Positions 1 to 11,877 of a stretch of DNA of 64,000 bases are shown one piece after another. The number at the start of each line of letters is the position of its first letter. The first letter of the stretch is position 1. The notes beneath the pieces are model-generated. The model worked only from the letters and a program-made list of their open reading frames with translations, had not been told where the DNA came from and searched no databases. Made by a program: the position numbers and the translations under genes. This DNA is from Ilex aquifolium (taxonomy: Eukaryota > Streptophyta > Magnoliopsida > Aquifoliales > Aquifoliaceae), in the NCBI GenBank assembly GCA_951799425.1, contig OX637393.1, forward strand, positions 4,054,001-4,118,000. The letters are read 5' to 3'.

Positions 1-611
1 CTCGGACAGTGAGATCAATTTACCAGTTGTAAGTTTTGTAATTCCTTCTGTGGCTGCTATCGTTGAAAATGCCCAACAACTTCCTGTTAATAGAATTGCA
101 CTGGTGAGAAAAAACTATCATAGATTTGAGAAGTGTAGCTGCACATGGTGAAGTTTAGAAAAGAGGATTCCTTACCACATTGACCTTGATCCTTAATAGG
201 TGTAACAACTCCTTTCTTCCTCCAGTCCATGCTAGCTGGTACTACAGTCACATTTTCATACTTGAACGGCGTAGTTTTCATTGCCTTTGGATTGGATGGC
301 ATCTTGTATCCATTGCGAGAGGCCTTAAACTCCTCATTTGTCTGGTCTGCAAATTCATTGATGCCCAACTTGTAAGGTCGATTCCCAACTTTGTTGAAAG
401 ATTCTATGAACTCTACATTGTCCTTGAATATCTTAAAACGCCTTTCCTTCTCTGCAATATCCTTGTAAACACGTCCATGACGAGCCATCCATTGCTCATG
501 TCTCTCTGAAATGGATGCTTCAGGTAGTGTTCGAGATGTGGCCTGAGAAGCCCACATTGCTAGTAGTATCAATGCAGCAGTGATAAGTTTTCTTTCAAGT
601 GATGAAGCCAT
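1..611 (-). CDS. Papain-like cysteine protease A (SAG39/SAG12 type), 3' part outside window
   Basis: Exon 1 runs 611 to 176 and starts at MASSLERK, with a hydrophobic signal peptide of about 25 residues. I chose this ATG because it aligns with the paralogues; an upstream in-frame Met at 689 lies in the leader. Exon 1 encodes the I29 propeptide inhibitor domain: an ERFNIN-like helix ending [17 protein letters not shown], then [13 protein letters not shown]. The mature start region contains [20 protein letters not shown] donor GTAAG starts at 175, the intron is 92 bp (175-84), and exon 2 starts at 83 with GSCWAF, which holds the catalytic Cys (residue 148). The reading frame is open to position 1. 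The active-site His and Asn lie off the window. By family knowledge this is a secreted or vacuolar endopeptidase linked to senescence or wounding. Intactness cannot be judged. Confidence 0.88.
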
Positions 612-706
612 TGTTGTGTGTAAATTGAATGGTGATAAGGTGATGGTTTTGTGAATAGGATTTTCTTTCTTGTGAATGCTGAAGTACATTCCTTGTGGGT
701 TTTAGG

Positions 707-718
707 TCTATATATAGA
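707..718 (-). promoter_or_regulatory. TATA box of protease A
   Basis: A TATATATA stretch read on the minus strand lies about 100 bp upstream of the chosen ATG at 611. Protease B has a TATA-like motif at a similar place. Confidence 0.55.
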
Positions 719-743
719 AGATGCATCTGCTTCTTCCTAAAGT

Positions 744-872
744 TTCATTTTCGTAAAGCTTCACTCTCATGTGATGTAAATGCTGCCAGAGAAAGGGCTC
801 AACTCCATGGTGTGCAGGGCAATTTGTAATGACTCGAACAATCCGGTTGTGTACCGTAAACGCTGCCATTGA
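744..872 (-). promoter_or_regulatory. Upstream block conserved in proteases A, B and C
   Basis: This roughly 120-bp segment recurs upstream of B (26393-26513) and C (35941-36066). All three keep GGCAAT, a core close to GACTTGGACAACCCGGT, and GTGTACC followed by AAACGCT. The surrounding sequence is more diverged. It lies just upstream of the TATA region in each. It may be a promoter element or simply recent duplication; function is inferred only. Confidence 0.5.
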
Positions 873-875
873 ACC

Positions 876-3140
876 TTAATTTTTTTTATTTTCTTCCAAA
901 TTATTGCTACAAAGGACAACAGAAACAAAAACATCCAGGCTTGTCTTATTGACTAGTTCTGAGCTACTTATTGACATTAATTATTTGTAATCCTAATATA
1001 ACTATAGCTGATGTAAAGTCAGATGGGCCAATCACTTGTTCATATGAAATTCTTCTTTTGGATTTCTTTATGTCTTCAGCCGAAATTGCTTAGCTCATAA
1101 TTTACTATCATTTTTGTTTATGTCTGAAGAACAGCTTGACTCAGTTTAGTATTATTTTGTTCTGATCTTCGTTGCTACTATTGAAATAATTACAAGGACA
1201 TCCCAGAAATTTCTAATTTTTTTCTTGAATTTGGATTTATTGTCTCCTTGTTGATCATCTTTCTTAGTTCTTGTTTTGTGCTTATGTTTGTGGCTTTGAG
1301 TATGGTTTCCTATCAAACCAAGTGGCAAAACATTTGTACATTCATAACCGATTATAGTGTGTTCTCTTGATTTTTTGAAACACTGTTACTAGTTACATTT
1401 GTTTTCTAGGGTTGAATATGTTTTGTGTATTTTAGGATTAAGTAATTTAGAGCATTGGTTTATGGAGTTAAATTCTACATGTATAATCAGACCTGAATTG
1501 TTGTTTTGTATAAAAAACCTTGAAAGCGTTTGTTGAAAACACGCTTTTACGTTGAATTCAAAAACTTTAGTTTAAATTACAGTTTCACGTAAACAACGAT
1601 AAATTAAGAAATAAGTTAGATATCAACTTCTTGAAAGCATAAATTATAAAAATTACCTTACGATGGTAAAAAATTCTTAGGCCAACCTTTTGTCTCGTTA
1701 ATTCAAGCGATGAACAGATTGAATTGCATGTCTTCCACTGCTTTGCAGAACCATTTCCCATGTTAGCCATAGCATCGAAGTGGTTACAACAATGCCTTCT
1801 ACTACACTTTGGGAAATAACGTTTTCATAGCTTAGTTCATGCTATATGCAGTCAAAGAGACTTTAACTCAGTTTATTCCCTTCATTCTAAATGTTAGTGA
1901 AGAATTCATGTCAGTGGTTGTAATTACCCATAAAAAAAAATTTTTTTTTTTTTTGGTGCATTAGTTACCTAGGAGTAATTATATATATATAAGGATAAAA
2001 ATAATTAAAGAAGACTAATATGTCTCAAATAAAAGTCTTATCCTAGAGATACTTATTAGGACTCTTATACATGTGGTTTAAATATGGTAGTATTGTTGGA
2101 TAAGTCAAACTCTTCGTGTATATATATAAATATATTTAGGTTTGTAGGATTTTTTTTATTGGTGAGAAGGCTTGTGGAGGGGTTGTCCCGTGAACAAAGA
2201 AGAAAAGAGAGAGAGAGAGAGAGAGAATGAAGAAGGAAGGAAGAAAGAAGAATGAAAGAGACAAAAAAAAAAAAAAAGATTGGACCCATTTGAAGGTATG
2301 AATTCATTAATTATTTGGTGGGTTTTATAATTTATTCAATTATATGGTATTAGGGTTATCATAAATAGTGATAATGAATCTTATATATATATATATCATG
2401 GTAAAGAATATTGATGAATATATAAATGGGTTTTATTGTAAATTGTTAATTTAAGTGTTTTTTTAGACCTAATAGAGATTTATTGTTTTTGAGGCTTTTA
2501 AAGAATTTATTTAATATCTTAAAAAGCAAAAAGAAAACAAAGGGGAAGAAGTAAGAAAAGTTGCAAAACCTGCAACTTTTGTGGGTGAAGAAGATGGATT
2601 TCTTTAAAATTACATAAAGTTCCCCTTTAGTTTCAAAGAATTTTACTTTGACCCCTATATTTTTCTAAACTTAAGTTTAACTACTGTTTTATTTGGTAAG
2701 TTGGAAGAATAGAATTCTGAAAAATTTATGGCAGTCCCAAAAACAGAAAATTCGTTTTTCAAAGAAATTACACTTTGACCCCAAAAGTTTCAAAAATTAT
2801 GATTTGACCCCAAAACTTTAGAATTTTTTTATAAACAGCCCAGAATACTTCCATACCCTATTACCTCATATTATAAAATATCTCTACTTCCCTTGATCTT
2901 TTGTGTTTTACCCACTACCCCTTGGATTAGCCACCAGCCAACTTACTGCAACACTCTTCCTCCTCCAGTCTTACCCCCTTCAACTCCCACACCCTTGCCC
3001 CCACTCCCCGAAACTCAATCATCGTTGGCACCGCCCCCACCCCTCCCTCAAGCAAACCCCCCTCCATTGCCAACCCCTTGAACTCCCAGGTCGCAACCCC
3101 ACTCCCTCTACACATGTACATATGTACACCCCTGTTTCCT
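876..3140. other. Upstream flank of A and intergenic AT-rich DNA
   Basis: 890-1050 resembles the upstream flank of B (26525-26650). 1260-1480 resembles the DNA at 33524-33690, so it belongs to the duplicated protease unit. 1725-1800 contains a block shared with 34165-34235 (see findings). 2195-2235 is a GA microsatellite. 2600-2830 is phrase-repeated AT-rich DNA of the kind seen in terminal inverted repeat elements. No credible gene; the proline-rich frames at 2893-3140 are low complexity. Confidence 0.6.
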
Positions 3141-3154
3141 GATAACTTGGACCT

Positions 3155-3185
3155 TTGCCCAACTCTCTCTCTCTCTCTCTATGTA

Positions 3186-3222
<37 letters not shown>
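3155..3222. repeat. Compound microsatellite (CT)n-(GT)n-(AT)n
   Basis: A run of CT units passes into TATGTGTGTG and then AT units. It is direct simple-sequence DNA without coding potential. Confidence 0.9.
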
Positions 3223-3224
<2 letters not shown>

Positions 3225-4389
3225 CAATCACAAATAAATATATTGGGTATTTATCCCTCCCTCTCCATACATGTAGAGTATTAATTCCATAAATCAATGC
3301 ACTAAATTACACAGTAAGGAAATAAAATGCCAATGGCCACAATACATATCCAACACACCTAGTAAGTTTAACTCGTATCAGTGCTCGAAACCATCAAGAG
3401 GACAAGATAACATCAATTGAGATTTTAGACATGTTTTGTCACTTGGTTTGAAGGGAAAGCCCACTCAGCACCACTACTTAAGCACAAAAAAGAACGAAGA
3501 AATAAAGGGGTTACACGCATACAAATTTCAAGGGGTTTGTATATAATATTCCAAATATCAAGGATTTTAAGTGACTTGCTGCTAAAACCAGTGGCTTTGC
3601 ATTTCTTGTTATATTATAGTTTTACATTGTACCAGGGTCAGCATTGGGCCCATCACCAGGCCAACCCGATAAAAAATTGGACGGTTCACTCTATCGGGTT
3701 CTTCTAAAAACTATATTGATCAGATTCTTTTTCTGCTTGGATTTCTAGTCTAATAAGTGTTAACAGCCGTACCGACTTCTAAAAAATCCTTATTTTAATA
3801 AGTCTTTTACTTCTTATAATTGGGCTTTTAAAATTAAAAAGTCATAAGTAGATAAACTAAATTCAACAAGGGGTAAATGACTCGTTTCAAAATAAAGGTT
3901 AGAGGAAGTGAAAAGGGTTTTATGATGAGAAATAAATGAGTTAGGGTTTTATTTGTAGTTTTCACTAAGAGCAATACTACACAAACTTAAAAATCTGATT
4001 TGATGATGTAGTTATCATTGATTTAACTGTAGGTCCTAATATTTATTGAGACTCTTTATCTATCCAATAAAAGTGATTCATCAAGTCAAATTTTGAAGTC
4101 AATTTAGCATTTTCCTTTTAGTAATTGCTTTTTTGGAAATATTTTCGCGAAGTGCTTCATCTTCGGAAAACGTTTGGGCTTCTTTTTCCTCTCTAAAAGC
4201 CACTTCATTTTCCTCAGCGATAAACCCTAAAATTGTTTCATGAACATCTACAGGCTTTCGTCTTTGAAAGAAAAATTCTACTGTTCAGCGCATTTAATGT
4301 AAGATCGTCAACAACATCTATTTTTTGAAGATTTGTTCGCCATTTGAAGATACGTACGAATTTTGGCATTTAAAGACCAGAACTAGTTA

Positions 4390-5260
<871 letters not shown>

Positions 5261-7063
5261 TACCGATTTGATAACCCAAGTCATATTTAAACTTGAGCCG
5301 AGCTTAGGCAACCCATTGGATTGATGCGGGCCAAAAAAAAGGCCCATGAGTGAAGGCAACGGACCAATAGCTTGTTAGGCCACTGGATTTTCAAGTTGGT
5401 CCACGGACCACAGTCCAAATTCCAATAGCCATGAAGTAAGACAAAGCCGTATAGATACATCATCCAATTTTCATTGTTATCATGACCAAAAATAAAAAAT
5501 CATTGTTATCAAGTCGTTATCTATACTATTAAAGAAAGAAAGAAAGAGTGGTTGTGTGGATGCCTGTCAATCGTGAAAGTGATTTTGAATTAATTTCTGG
5601 GATTTCGCATTGTTAACTCTCTTTTAAACAGTAGACTTTTCAACCATTTTTACTTGTACTAGTGCTCTGAGAAATTCTCGGGTTTCTGGGAATACAAGAT
5701 TGAATGTCATACCACTGATTTGTATTTTACTTCTTATTAGTGCTACTGAGAAATGTTGTTGTATTTGTTTGCTTAGAAAATGTCTACAATACCTTTATTT
5801 TTTAACTTTAATATACATTACTTTCTTTTAAAATTGCAAAGATTAAATGCAATTAACTAATTATAACTCCCATAACCACCCATATGTATCTATTTTAGTC
5901 TCTTCTACTCTTTTTTTTTGTCCTTATCTGCACACGGGTAAGGTCTGTGCACGATTTTGGTTGTATAATTTTTTTTTTTTTCTAACAGTATGTACGTAGA
6001 GAAAGGGTAACGAAATTTAAACCCGCAATCATGGCGAGTTGGTGGAAAAATATCATATGCATAACTCCAATTCACGTGTGTACAAAAGCCAAAAGGTCAT
6101 GAAGGGGCTATGTCACTGACTGTCTCTCTTGTGGTATACGCAACTTTTAAGTGTAATACAGCCATTCAAGAGACATGGTTTTGACCCCAAGAAAAGTCTT
6201 GACCCAGTTCACACTCTACCAACTTTTTGCCAATCAGTTGCACTAAAGATTTTGTAATATTGACTCACTTCCAGCCCCTATTATGAGTAGACATGCACTG
6301 TACTCCAATTCTGCAGTGGATAATCCGTTATGCAGTCACTTCAACTTAGCTTTAGCAACTCTTATCCGGGCGTGACCATAACAGCCTAAACCCATGAAGA
6401 AAGCTCAGTAGTGGGGGCTTAGGCGCACGGGAAATTACAAACACTCTCAAAAGTCGATTGAGTCATAGTCTAACTCCTGCACCACAAAGTTTTTAGTAAG
6501 AACTGTGGAATTTCCTGTAAATCGAAACATATTTGCTAACCTCATAAGAGTTAAGAAAGATTTTAAACAGAACATTGCAAGTTATTGAACTACCAAATGA
6601 CTCCCTCTCTCTCTTTCTCTCTCTCTAAATTAGGTATACTTAGAATTCCTCGAGAATAACACACTGTCATGTTATTTGGATAATTGAACTTTACGTTATT
6701 TGGATAATTGAGCTTTGCATTATTTGGATAACAAACAGAAAAGGATGTTGCTTTTTGCTTAATTATTAAGTTAGGTATTTGATTGGAAAGCTTTTGGTAG
6801 GTGAGAATCTAATTATTCATAAGTTTTAAGCAAAAGTAGCCGCCGTTTCAGCTAAGCAGCCATTTGATTTATTAAAGTGTCTTTATTCTTGAGATGGAAA
6901 TTAATATTTTGAGTATCATTCCAAATAGCAGGACCACAAAAGCCCCTAGGCAATGAGTGACCACCATGGCACAAATTTCCCTTTGGTGAGCTGTGGATTG
7001 GAATTGAAGGAACAATAACACAATGGGCATTAGAAAAATACATTTCATCAATCGTGTCATGTA
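5261..7063. other. Intergenic, no gene seen
   Basis: AT-rich DNA without a supportable reading frame. A small CT-rich microsatellite lies at 6601-6626 and a three-fold TTATTTGGATAA phrase at 6672-6732. The short frames here have no recognisable protein features. Confidence 0.5.
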
Positions 7064-7074
7064 GTTTCTTTATC

Positions 7075-7495
7075 TTGGATTATTTCAAGCTAAACATGGA
7101 TCAAATTTTGATTCAAATTCAATTACTCGGATATAGATTGATAAGTTTTATCGATAATCTAAACTCAAATTTGAATCTGTTATCTTATATTTCACAGATT
7201 CAAATTTGGATATATCTATATCCGATCTGATTATGATCTGATCCGAAATATATATATTTATATATAAATATTGAAGAAATTAAGTGATTATTTTAAAAAA
7301 TTTAGTTAAAATTTTGATGTACTTTGTTAAATTTTAGATAAATAAAGTTATTCGGATCAGATTGAATTTTTGATTCAAATTTTTGATTATTAACAGATTC
7401 AGATATATATCATAAATAAAATCTGTCGACTAATTGAATTGAATTGAATTCGAATCACTCAAACATGCAATACAAATCTAATCCGTTAACAGGTA
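7075..7495. repeat. Dispersed AT-rich repeat family, member 1
   Basis: About 420 bp built on phrases such as CGGATATAGATTGATA, AAGTGATTATTTTAA and TTTGTTAAATTTTAG. Related copies lie at 20365-20770, inside the duplicated segment, and at 12215-12590, in intron 1 of the TBL gene. The third location shows independent dispersal. No terminal repeats or coding were recognised, so the class is unknown. Confidence 0.65.
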
Positions 7496-8309
7496 TATTC
7501 CCAGCATTGGATCATAAGTTTCTATTTCTTGGGATTCAATCAAAAATTGTCCTCATCACGCTTTCTTAAAAATACAATTATTTTGTAAACTCGAGATACA
7601 TACAATTACTTAAAAGTATTTGAATTGGGTCAATCAAAACATGTGATGCGAGATTTAAACATGGGACATCAAGATATTAATTAATAAAACTCTATCATTT
7701 TTTGTTATCCAGATGAATTATGTTTTATATTTCGTTGGTATGCATTGAATTTTTTCAATTGTTAAGTAACCCATGACATGATTATCACTAATTTCAATTA
7801 TTTTTTCAATTATTTTTTCACATAATTTCATTTCATAGTAAACCACCAACTATGTATTCCTGTGAGACTCATTATTTATATGTGAATTTTTCATTTTTAT
7901 ACGATTGATGATCTAACATTGAGTGAAAGTGTAATGAAGAGGATTTTGATCTCGTAACCTCCAATAAAGTCCTGGTTCCATAGCCTTACAAATTGAAATA
8001 CATATCTACCTTAATTACAACGCATAAAAAATATTGAATGTGTTAGAAGAAATTTAGGAGATGATTAGTAGGAATATACTCCAACCCTAAGAGGTTATTT
8101 GGATTGTTTTTTGGGAGGGGTTTGAATTGGCTTGTCCAAACCCTTTTAAACTCAAATCTCTCTTTACAAATATGACATTCAATAATAAATCCAGTTCATA
8201 CCCATGTTTGGTATTCCCACGGATTCACTATTATGATAATATATTTGTATATAAATGACTATTGTGCCTCTTTACCAATCTAATCAAAACTCATGTTTAT
8301 ATACATATA

Positions 8310-9198
8310 GGGCATGTTTGTTTGGGGGATTGATTGTGGGTGGTATTGGAAATGTATTCCTTACATTTTCAATACCAATGAAAATTAATACCGGTAATAG
8401 AAAGTATTTCAATCCCCTCCCATGTTTGTTTATTCAATAGGTACTATAGTGGGTCCCACAAACATTTTACCCTTAACATCATTCATTTCATTACTCCGTT
8501 TGTGTAACGTTTTTGCACAATGTTTAGTATGATACATGATATGACAATCCATACCCGAAAAATTCTAGATAATGTAAAAAATTCACATAAAAAATAAAGA
8601 ATCTGATGCTATGAATCGATGATACCGTAAAAAATTTTTTTTTTAAAAAAAATGGTGACTTCATACGCTTAAACATAATACAAGGAAAAAATTCAAAATA
8701 ATTTTAAAAAAAAAATTAAAAAAAGGGTAACACCGTACGCTTAAACATAATACAAAGAAAAAATTCAAAATAATTTTTTAAAAAAAATTAAAAAAAAACC
8801 AGTGACACCGTACGCTTAAACATAATACAAGGAAAAAAATTCAAAATAATTTAAAAAAAAAAAATCGGTGACACCGTACACTTAAATATAATACAAGGAA
8901 AAAATTTAAAATAAATTTTTTATATGTGGACTCTTCACAGAGGAGGGCATTTGTGTCATTTTTTTCTCTTGTACCGTCCTTTCATTTATACCATGAAGAT
9001 AATACTTCCGGGTAGGTGGTATTCATTAATACCATGTACAAGGTTTAATGAACACTGTACAAACTGGGTCAGTATTACGACCTGAAAAATAGTACTGCGT
9101 GTAAAATGCCAAACAAACAAGGTAATAGGTGGGCCCCAGATACTATTTCCTTCTATCCCACCCTATAATATCATTTAATCCCCCAAACAAACATGCCC
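8310..9198. mobile_element. Nested terminal-inverted-repeat element
   Basis: Both ends carry the same 22-bp inverted repeat, starting GGGCATGTTTGTTTGGGGG. The element is 889 bp, non-coding, and sits inside the Harbinger-like element. I could not define a target-site duplication, so the superfamily is open. Confidence 0.75.
8648..8925. repeat. Tandem repeat, about 72-bp unit, four copies
   Basis: Units of roughly 65-78 bp each carry CTTAAAYATAATACAA followed by AAATT and A-rich DNA, with CACCGTAC at most junctions. Lengths differ because of the A tracts. It lies inside the 8310-9198 element. Confidence 0.8.
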
Positions 9199-9883
9199 AT
9201 GGAGTATAATTGTCTTTTTGTATCTTGAATTCGTTAACCCTCATCCGAAACCCCCTCATGGGTTTGATGAAACTCATGATCTGGGGTTTAAGATCCGGGC
9301 CAATAACAGGTCGGGTTTGGTAACTCAGGCTTCAAATTTTTTGCCAAACATGAGTTTTGTGTATCATTTGAACTATTTTTCCTCAACCCATCTTCCAAAA
9401 CCTCCCCAATCTCACTTACCATACAGCCCCTAAAAATAAAGAGTTGGAGGTCGGATGTTCGAATCTCTTGTAAATTCTAACACTATTCCAGCATTTGTTG
9501 CCATTCAGGCAATAAAAATATATATAAATGATTAACTTTACATATCAATATAAAGTAATGTGTGCCGGGTTGCGATCCCTACTAATTTCAAATTTACTCG
9601 AAAGAACTTATAGTTATTATCCTTAAATGGTGAGAATCTATGAAAATTAGCAAATTTAGTTTATGGTAATTATTTTAAAATTTTTTATATTTGTTGAAGT
9701 AGACAAATTCTCGTTATATTAAAGAAAGTCCCCTTAGATGGACTTATAATGACTTGAGTCCTGAAAGTAAACTTATTTGGGGGTAAGTCCATGTTTAAAC
9801 TTATATGTAGGTACTTAAGTCTACTTATTTTTTAAATTTCAAAATTACCCCTAACGGTGTTAGTTTTGTCCAGTTATGGAAAG

Positions 9884-11186
9884 TCACATAGGTTAGATCA
9901 TTGAGGTATATATGTAAATCCTTGATTGAGTTATATATGGAAACCGTTTATTAAATATTATGATAATTAACAGAAATTTTATATATAAGTTATATATTTT
10001 GATAGTTATATATGGTAGCTTGATGTACGAATAAATCGTTGGTGTATTAAGTTAAAATCAGATCAAAAAATTTCCTTAACAATTCAAAACAATCTTAACA
10101 TTAGTGTTACTATAGTGACACGAATGGGATTGTTTTTCTTAAAATACTCAATACCCAAAATGAAGAATTCCACTATTTCAAATAGTAATACAAACTCAAC
10201 CCCAATTTCGATTTTACTCTTCAAGTTTACTGTGGAATCAATTGACAAAGTTACAGTTAATTCTTTGCATTCAAAACATCTTCACAACTTTGAGATTCAG
10301 AAATAGATTTAAGGTATGTGATTTTACATGAAAGTTGATATTTATTGTAGGGTTTTAAAAAACTTCTACATAATATATAGTTCAAACTGTCCTTTTTTTT
10401 TTTTGCATTCCTAATTTAAAAATTGAGATTCATTATTACTAAATTAAAGTGTTATATAATTCAATTTTGTTGTTTTATTTGTTGTGCAAAATATTCGAAA
10501 TACTTTGGTTGTGTGTTTGTGAAATAGATCATGTTACTGTGTGATAACTGGAAAATGAATTTTCATAATTTCGATGTCTTGATGTTCTTAATTGATATTG
10601 AGTATCTTAATTCAACTGTTAACGGTGTGTTACTGCTAGAAATTTTGTAAAATTTTAATTTGTGGATCGTATTTTCACTATAATCTTTCAAAAATTGATG
10701 TTACTGTGAAAACCCTATTGCTTTGTATTTTGTAAAAGTCGATGTGTTACTAAGCACAAACCTTTGATGTTACTGTGAAAATTAAATGTGTATGTTACAT
10801 AATATACGTCTAAAAATTTGTAATTGGTAGTGTAAGTGAAAATTGGGGTTGGGTTTGTGTTACTATTTGAAATGATGGAATTCTTCATTTTAGGTATTGA
10901 GTATTTTAAAAAAAACAATCTCATTCGTGTCACTATACTAACATTCGTGTCACTATAGTAAAATTAATGTCACTATAATAACACTAATGTTAAGGAAATT
11001 TTGTTATCTGATTTTGACTTAATAAACCAACGATTTATTCGTACATCAAGCTTCCATATATAACTATCAGAATATATAACTTCCATATAAAACTTCCGTT
11101 AATTATCATAATATTTAATAAACGATTTCCATATATAACTCAATCAAGGATTTCCATATATACCTCAATGATTTAACCTATGTGAA
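9884..11186. mobile_element. Long foldback (inverted-repeat) element
   Basis: The arms at 9884-10210 and 10837-11186 are reverse complements with only scattered mismatches; for example CTTGATGTACGAATAAATCG on the left is answered on the right. About 626 bp separates them. The whole 9723-11583 interval is missing from the duplicated segment (copy 2 runs straight through near 21765), which fits an insertion. No transposase is seen. The true ends may extend to about 9725 and 11340. Confidence 0.75.
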
Positions 11187-11345
11187 AGAGACGGCAAGTC
11201 AAACATCGATTATTGTTTTTCCAAAGGATAGGGGTACAATAGGAAACTTGACAAAAAGTAGACTTAAAATTAAATAAGTTTTTTTGCCGGACTTATCTCT
11301 AAATAAGTCTATATATGGGAACCGACCTACAAATTTCCCTTTAAA

Positions 11346-11525
11346 CAAAAAGCAATGCTACAAAATCCAAAAAAATTGTAATTCAAATGCATATTATCTT
11401 TTGGATGAGTGGATTCCATCAGCTGTTTTAGTGGAACCCACTTATTCCACACTCATCCAATGGATGATATACATGTAGGTTTTAACTTTTACGTTTCATT
11501 TAAATTATGTAGTATTTTCTTAAAA
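11346..11525. repeat. Small hairpin MITE, copy 1
   Basis: A short AT-rich inverted repeat starting AATGCTACA and centred on GAGTGGATTCCATCAG. A related hairpin sits at 13240-13418 in intron 2 of the TBL gene. Non-coding. Confidence 0.55.
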
Positions 11526-11584
11526 AAAAATCTTCCGATTAAGATTAAAATGTCACTATTGTATTAAATCCATTGAATATGATT

Positions 11585-11735
11585 TTTTGTTTTCTCAAAA
11601 TCAAAAAGAATCTTAGATAAACACCACCCCCTCACACATTAGACAATGGTTGAATCCATCCAAGATTTCCACCTGGACCACCTCAAACTCTTTGGCACTA
11701 CTAACCTTGTGAATCCCCCCACAGGAATCTCAAAA

Positions 11736-11767
<32 letters not shown>

Positions 11768-11877
11768 AACTGTTGTGTGTATTTATATATATATAACCTC
11801 TCCACAACCCAGACAACCCAGACAACTTCTCTGCATTACTCTGTCTTTATCTTGAGCTTTATGCACCAAAATCCGAG
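11585..11877 (+). promoter_or_regulatory. Promoter and 5' leader of the TBL gene
   Basis: A CT/CA microsatellite (11737-11766) precedes a TATA-like run TTTATATATATATAA (11782-11796), about 80 bp before the ATG. Upstream ATGs at 11646 and 11861 open short frames; the latter overlaps the main start out of frame and could reduce translation. The block is duplicated at 21781-22068, including the microsatellite and TATA region. Confidence 0.6.

Larger units (their letters stand above)
8091..9430. mobile_element. Harbinger-like MITE with a nested element
   Basis: The insertion is flanked by TAA on both sides (8088-8090 and 9431-9433). The duplicated segment has the uninterrupted site near 21466. 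Its ends start GAGGTTATTTGG and, in reverse, GGGGCTGTATGG. A 3-bp TAA target duplication and G-rich ends are typical of PIF/Harbinger elements. Without the nested 8310-9198 element it would be about 450 bp and non-coding. Confidence 0.7.
7064..9722. repeat. Segmental duplication, copy 1 (upstream of the TBL gene)
   Basis: 7064-8090 and 9431-9722 align with 20350-21468 and 21469-21760 at high similarity, including long non-coding stretches such as TTCTTGGGATTCAATCAAAA. The only large difference is the 1340-bp insertion at 8091-9430, which copy 2 lacks. Together with 11585-11905 (matching 21781-22096), this shows duplication of the TBL promoter region. Confidence 0.85.

Noticed and set aside
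9446-9475. tRNA-like string GATGTTCGAATCTC
   Set aside because: Only a box B-like motif, with no box A or cloverleaf. It is part of the duplicated segment (also at 21490); a whole tRNA gene is not supported.
10115-10306. Two similar 60-70 codon frames (also 10715-10933 on minus)
   Set aside because: They are the two arms of the foldback element read in opposite directions, not paralogous genes.
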